Below are positions 62,426 to 64,000 of a DNA stretch of 64,000 nucleotides, in pieces. Position numbers and translations under genes: made by a program. Numbering within the stretch: the stretch's first letter is position 1; each line of letters starts with the position of its first letter. Source of the stretch: Duganella sp. 1224 (lineage in GTDB: Bacteria > Pseudomonadota > Gammaproteobacteria > Burkholderiales > Burkholderiaceae_D); assembly GCF_013408245.1 (NCBI RefSeq), contig NZ_JACBYS010000002.1:1-64000 (forward strand), in the 5' to 3' direction. The notes under the pieces are model-generated. The model was not told the DNA's origin. It ran no database searches and saw only the letters and a list, made by a program, of their open reading frames with translations.

Positions 62426-63151
62426 ATGCGCGCGCTGACCGCAGTATTGCTGAGTTCGGCTTTGCTGTGCGGCTGCCAGATGCCGCACGAAAAACCGACC
62501 TCGGCACAAATCGAAGTCGTCGGCATGAAGGCCAGGCAGGAGGCCGATCCGCACGCCGAGCGCAAGCTGATGGCGTGGGCCGGGCAGCACCTGCCGGTCG
62601 CGCAGCGCGAACTGGCGATTCTGTACCAGTCGCGTCCGGCGCAGCGCGCCGACGCGCTCGCGCTGTTTGCGCGCGCGGCGCGCGCCGGCGATGTCGAGGC
62701 CGCCTTCCAGCTGGGCGAGATGCTGCGGCTGGGCGCGCCGGGCGTGGCGGCCGCGCCGGCGGCGGCCGCGCCGTGGTATGCGCTGGCGGCGCAGCGCCAG
62801 CACGCGAGGGCGGCGCTGACGCTGGGGCTGATGGTCAAGAACGGCAACGGCGTGCCGCGCGATCCGGCGCGGGCGGCCGGCCTGCTGACCCAGGCGGGTG
62901 AGCTGGGCAATGCACACGCGATGTTCCTGCTGTCGAATCTCTACCGCGAGGGCGAGGGCGTGGCGCGCGATCCGGTCAGGGCGCGCGCATGGCTGCGCGA
63001 GGCCGCCGAGCACGAGTATCCGCCGGCCATCCAGGAACTGGCGATGACGATGCAGACCGGTGACGCACTAACTCAAAAAGATGAGCTGGGAGCCACCCAC
63101 TTGATGATGGAAGCCAGCGAGCACCGGCGCAATAATTGGAACCGGTTCTGA
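62426..63151 (+). CDS. SEL1-repeat lipoprotein
   Basis: A 241-residue lipoprotein (LLCGC lipobox, C17). Five or so Sel1/TPR-like helical repeats: PVAQRELAILYQSRPAQRADALALFARAAR, EAAFQLGEMLRLG, RAALTLGLMVKNGNGVPRDPARAAGLLTQAGELGN, AMFLLSNLYREGEGVARDPVRARAWLREAAE and EYPPAIQELAMTMQTG. The repeats are protein-binding scaffolds. It follows the CpdB-like gene (stop-to-start 1 nt). Confidence 0.85.
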   Translation: MRALTAVLLSSALLCGCQMPHEKPTSAQIEVVGMKARQEADPHAERKLMAWAGQHLPVAQRELAILYQSRPAQRADALALFARAARAGDVEAAFQLGEMLRLGAPGVAAAPAAAAPWYALAAQRQHARAALTLGLMVKNGNGVPRDPARAAGLLTQAGELGNAHAMFLLSNLYREGEGVARDPVRARAWLREAAEHEYPPAIQELAMTMQTGDALTQKDELGATHLMMEASEHRRNNWNRF

Positions 63152-63190
63152 AGCATCACGGCTTCCGGGCCGTCATCTCAGGAGAATCCA

Positions 63191-63670
63191 ATGAAAGCAC
63201 TGTTCACCGCGCTGCTGCTGGCCAGCGCCGGGCTGGCCCAGGCGGCGCCGCCCAACGCCTCGCCGATCTACGGCGTCACCGTGCCGGAAGGCTACCGCAA
63301 ATGGCAATTCATCGCCCCGGCCCACGAGACCCCGCCGCTGGACGAACTGCGCGTGGTGGTCGGCAATCCGGTCGCCATGGCGGCCATCGAGAAAAACCAG
63401 TTGCCCTTCCCTGACGGCACCATCCTGGTCAAGCTGGCGTGGAAACACGTGCAATCGACCGAATCGCCGCCGGCCTACGTGCCGGGCAAGGCCACCACGG
63501 TGCAGGTGATGGTCAAGGACTCGAAGAAATACGCGGCCACCGGGGGCTGGGGCTTCGGCCGCTTCGTCAACGGCAAGCCGGTGGACGAGGCCCAGCATCA
63601 AACCTGCTGGGGCTGCCACCAGGCGCTGGTCAAGAACCACGACTTCGTCTTCACCCGCTTCGCGCCGTGA
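63191..63670 (+). CDS. Cytochrome P460-family protein
   Basis: A 159-residue periplasmic c-type cytochrome. Signal MKALFTALLLASAGLAQA; mature region PIYGVTVPEGYRKWQFIAP, VKLAWKHVQSTESPPAYVPG and GFGRFVNGKPVDEAQHQTCWGCHQAL with heme motif C139-W-G-C142-H143. In P460, a Lys cross-links to the heme; the K in VKLAWK or nearby could be the one, unverified. Enzyme class: oxidises hydroxylamine/nitric oxide to N2O/nitrite in ammonia oxidisers, unproven in non-nitrifiers. GGAG precedes the ATG. Possibly an NO/nitroxyl-detoxifying partner of the downstream hemerythrin gene (95-nt gap), inferred. Confidence 0.9.
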   Translation: MKALFTALLLASAGLAQAAPPNASPIYGVTVPEGYRKWQFIAPAHETPPLDELRVVVGNPVAMAAIEKNQLPFPDGTILVKLAWKHVQSTESPPAYVPGKATTVQVMVKDSKKYAATGGWGFGRFVNGKPVDEAQHQTCWGCHQALVKNHDFVFTRFAP

Positions 63671-63764
63671 CGGTTGGTTGAACAACGCACAGACGCGACC
63701 AGGTGCGGCTCCTAGACTGGCCTGGCAGTCCCCCGCACGTTCATTAGCCACGCAAGGAGCCGAC

Positions 63765-64000
63765 ATGAGAACCACTTCCCCATCGCAGGGCAAAATCCCC
63801 AAGCCTATTCCGACTGAAACGCAACCGCAGGACGCCATCGCGCTGCTGATTGAAGACCATGAAACCGTCAAGGACATGTTCGAGCAGTACGAGCAGCTGG
63901 GCGACCGCGCCAATGTCAGCAAGCACAAGCTCGCGCTGCAGATCTGCGAGGCGCTGACCAAGCACACCATGATCGAGGAGGAAATCTTCTACCCGGCCGT
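63765..64000 (+). CDS. Hemerythrin HHE-domain protein, 3' part cut by window edge
   Basis: The first 78 codons of a hemerythrin-like protein. AAGGAGC precedes the ATG. After a Pro/Thr-rich N-terminus comes a helix LLIEDHETVKDMFEQYEQL with H32, then LTKHTMIEEEIFYPAV with H67 and E71, the first ligands of the di-iron centre (H..H..E). The remaining ligands lie beyond the edge. Such proteins sense or scavenge O2, NO or iron. Located 94 nt after cytochrome P460, suggesting a nitrosative or oxidative stress context. Confidence 0.88.
   Translation, partial: MRTTSPSQGKIPKPIPTETQPQDAIALLIEDHETVKDMFEQYEQLGDRANVSKHKLALQICEALTKHTMIEEEIFYPA

Noticed and set aside
60262-62910. 882-residue minus-strand frame opposite the nucleotidase gene
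   Set aside because: Antisense artefact of high third-position GC; low-complexity Arg/Val/His product with no motif, and the plus strand carries a complete nucleotidase.

Overview
The window looks like a chromosomal segment of a high-GC betaproteobacterium of the Oxalobacteraceae (Massilia/Duganella/Rugamonas-like). This is inferred from gene order and composition, not from a database match. Supporting signs are the pyrG-kdsA-eno-ftsB order, the htpX-yciO-M50-trpS-methyltransferase-dapA-bamC block, four large TonB-dependent receptors, a dnaE2 polymerase and strong third-position GC. No rRNA, tRNA, CRISPR array, prophage or insertion sequence was recognised.

Layout. 1-6 kb: a partial isochorismatase-like gene, a membrane GGDEF diguanylate cyclase, a secreted GH53 galactanase and a TonB-dependent receptor. 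6-13 kb: a conserved hypothetical, a divergent LysR/MFS pair with an operator-like palindrome, and mutS coupled to an exported unknown. 13-19.5 kb: a SlyD-type isomerase, an AraC regulator, then a tightly overlapping five-gene operon (CMD-fold protein, acyl-CoA-dehydrogenase-like flavoprotein, and the ATPase, Tat-exported binding protein and permease of a nitrate/sulfonate/taurine-type ABC importer). 19.5-21.8 kb: an L16-hydroxylase-like oxygenase with an apparently leaderless promoter next to a long palindrome, an unknown, and an Ala/Pro-rich lipoprotein. 21.8-30 kb (minus strand): the housekeeping block bamC, dapA, methyltransferase, trpS, M50 protease, YciO, htpX, a PHP phosphoesterase and an alpha/beta hydrolase. 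30-33 kb: gamma-carbonic anhydrase, Hsp33, a bile-acid-symporter-family transporter and a small lipoprotein.

33-41.4 kb is the most accessory part. It holds a TonB receptor coupled to a Tat-exported glycerophosphodiesterase, then an AT-rich two-gene island encoding DUF4365/PD-(D/E)XK-like proteins. It ends with a heme-uptake locus: a heme TonB receptor under a strong Fur box, followed by a ChuS/HmuS-type protein that unexpectedly carries a signal peptide. 41.4-50 kb: a second gamma-carbonic anhydrase, two paralogous periplasmic binding proteins bracketing a GST and an L,D-transpeptidase, then ftsB, eno, kdsA and pyrG. 50-55 kb: a PRC-barrel protein plus a 58-residue membrane protein, dnaE2 under a near-consensus LexA box, and a PhzF-fold protein that seems to lack the catalytic Glu. 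55-64 kb: a fourth TonB receptor, a small coiled-coil membrane protein, a DUF2844/DUF3443 pair (the latter with two aspartic-protease-like motifs), a CpdB-type nucleotidase lipoprotein, a SEL1 lipoprotein, cytochrome P460 and a truncated hemerythrin gene.

The unifying theme is outer-membrane nutrient scavenging (galactan, phosphodiesters, nucleotides, heme, possibly organosulfur compounds) around conserved housekeeping blocks. Functions come from recognised motifs and remembered family features; no searches were run.
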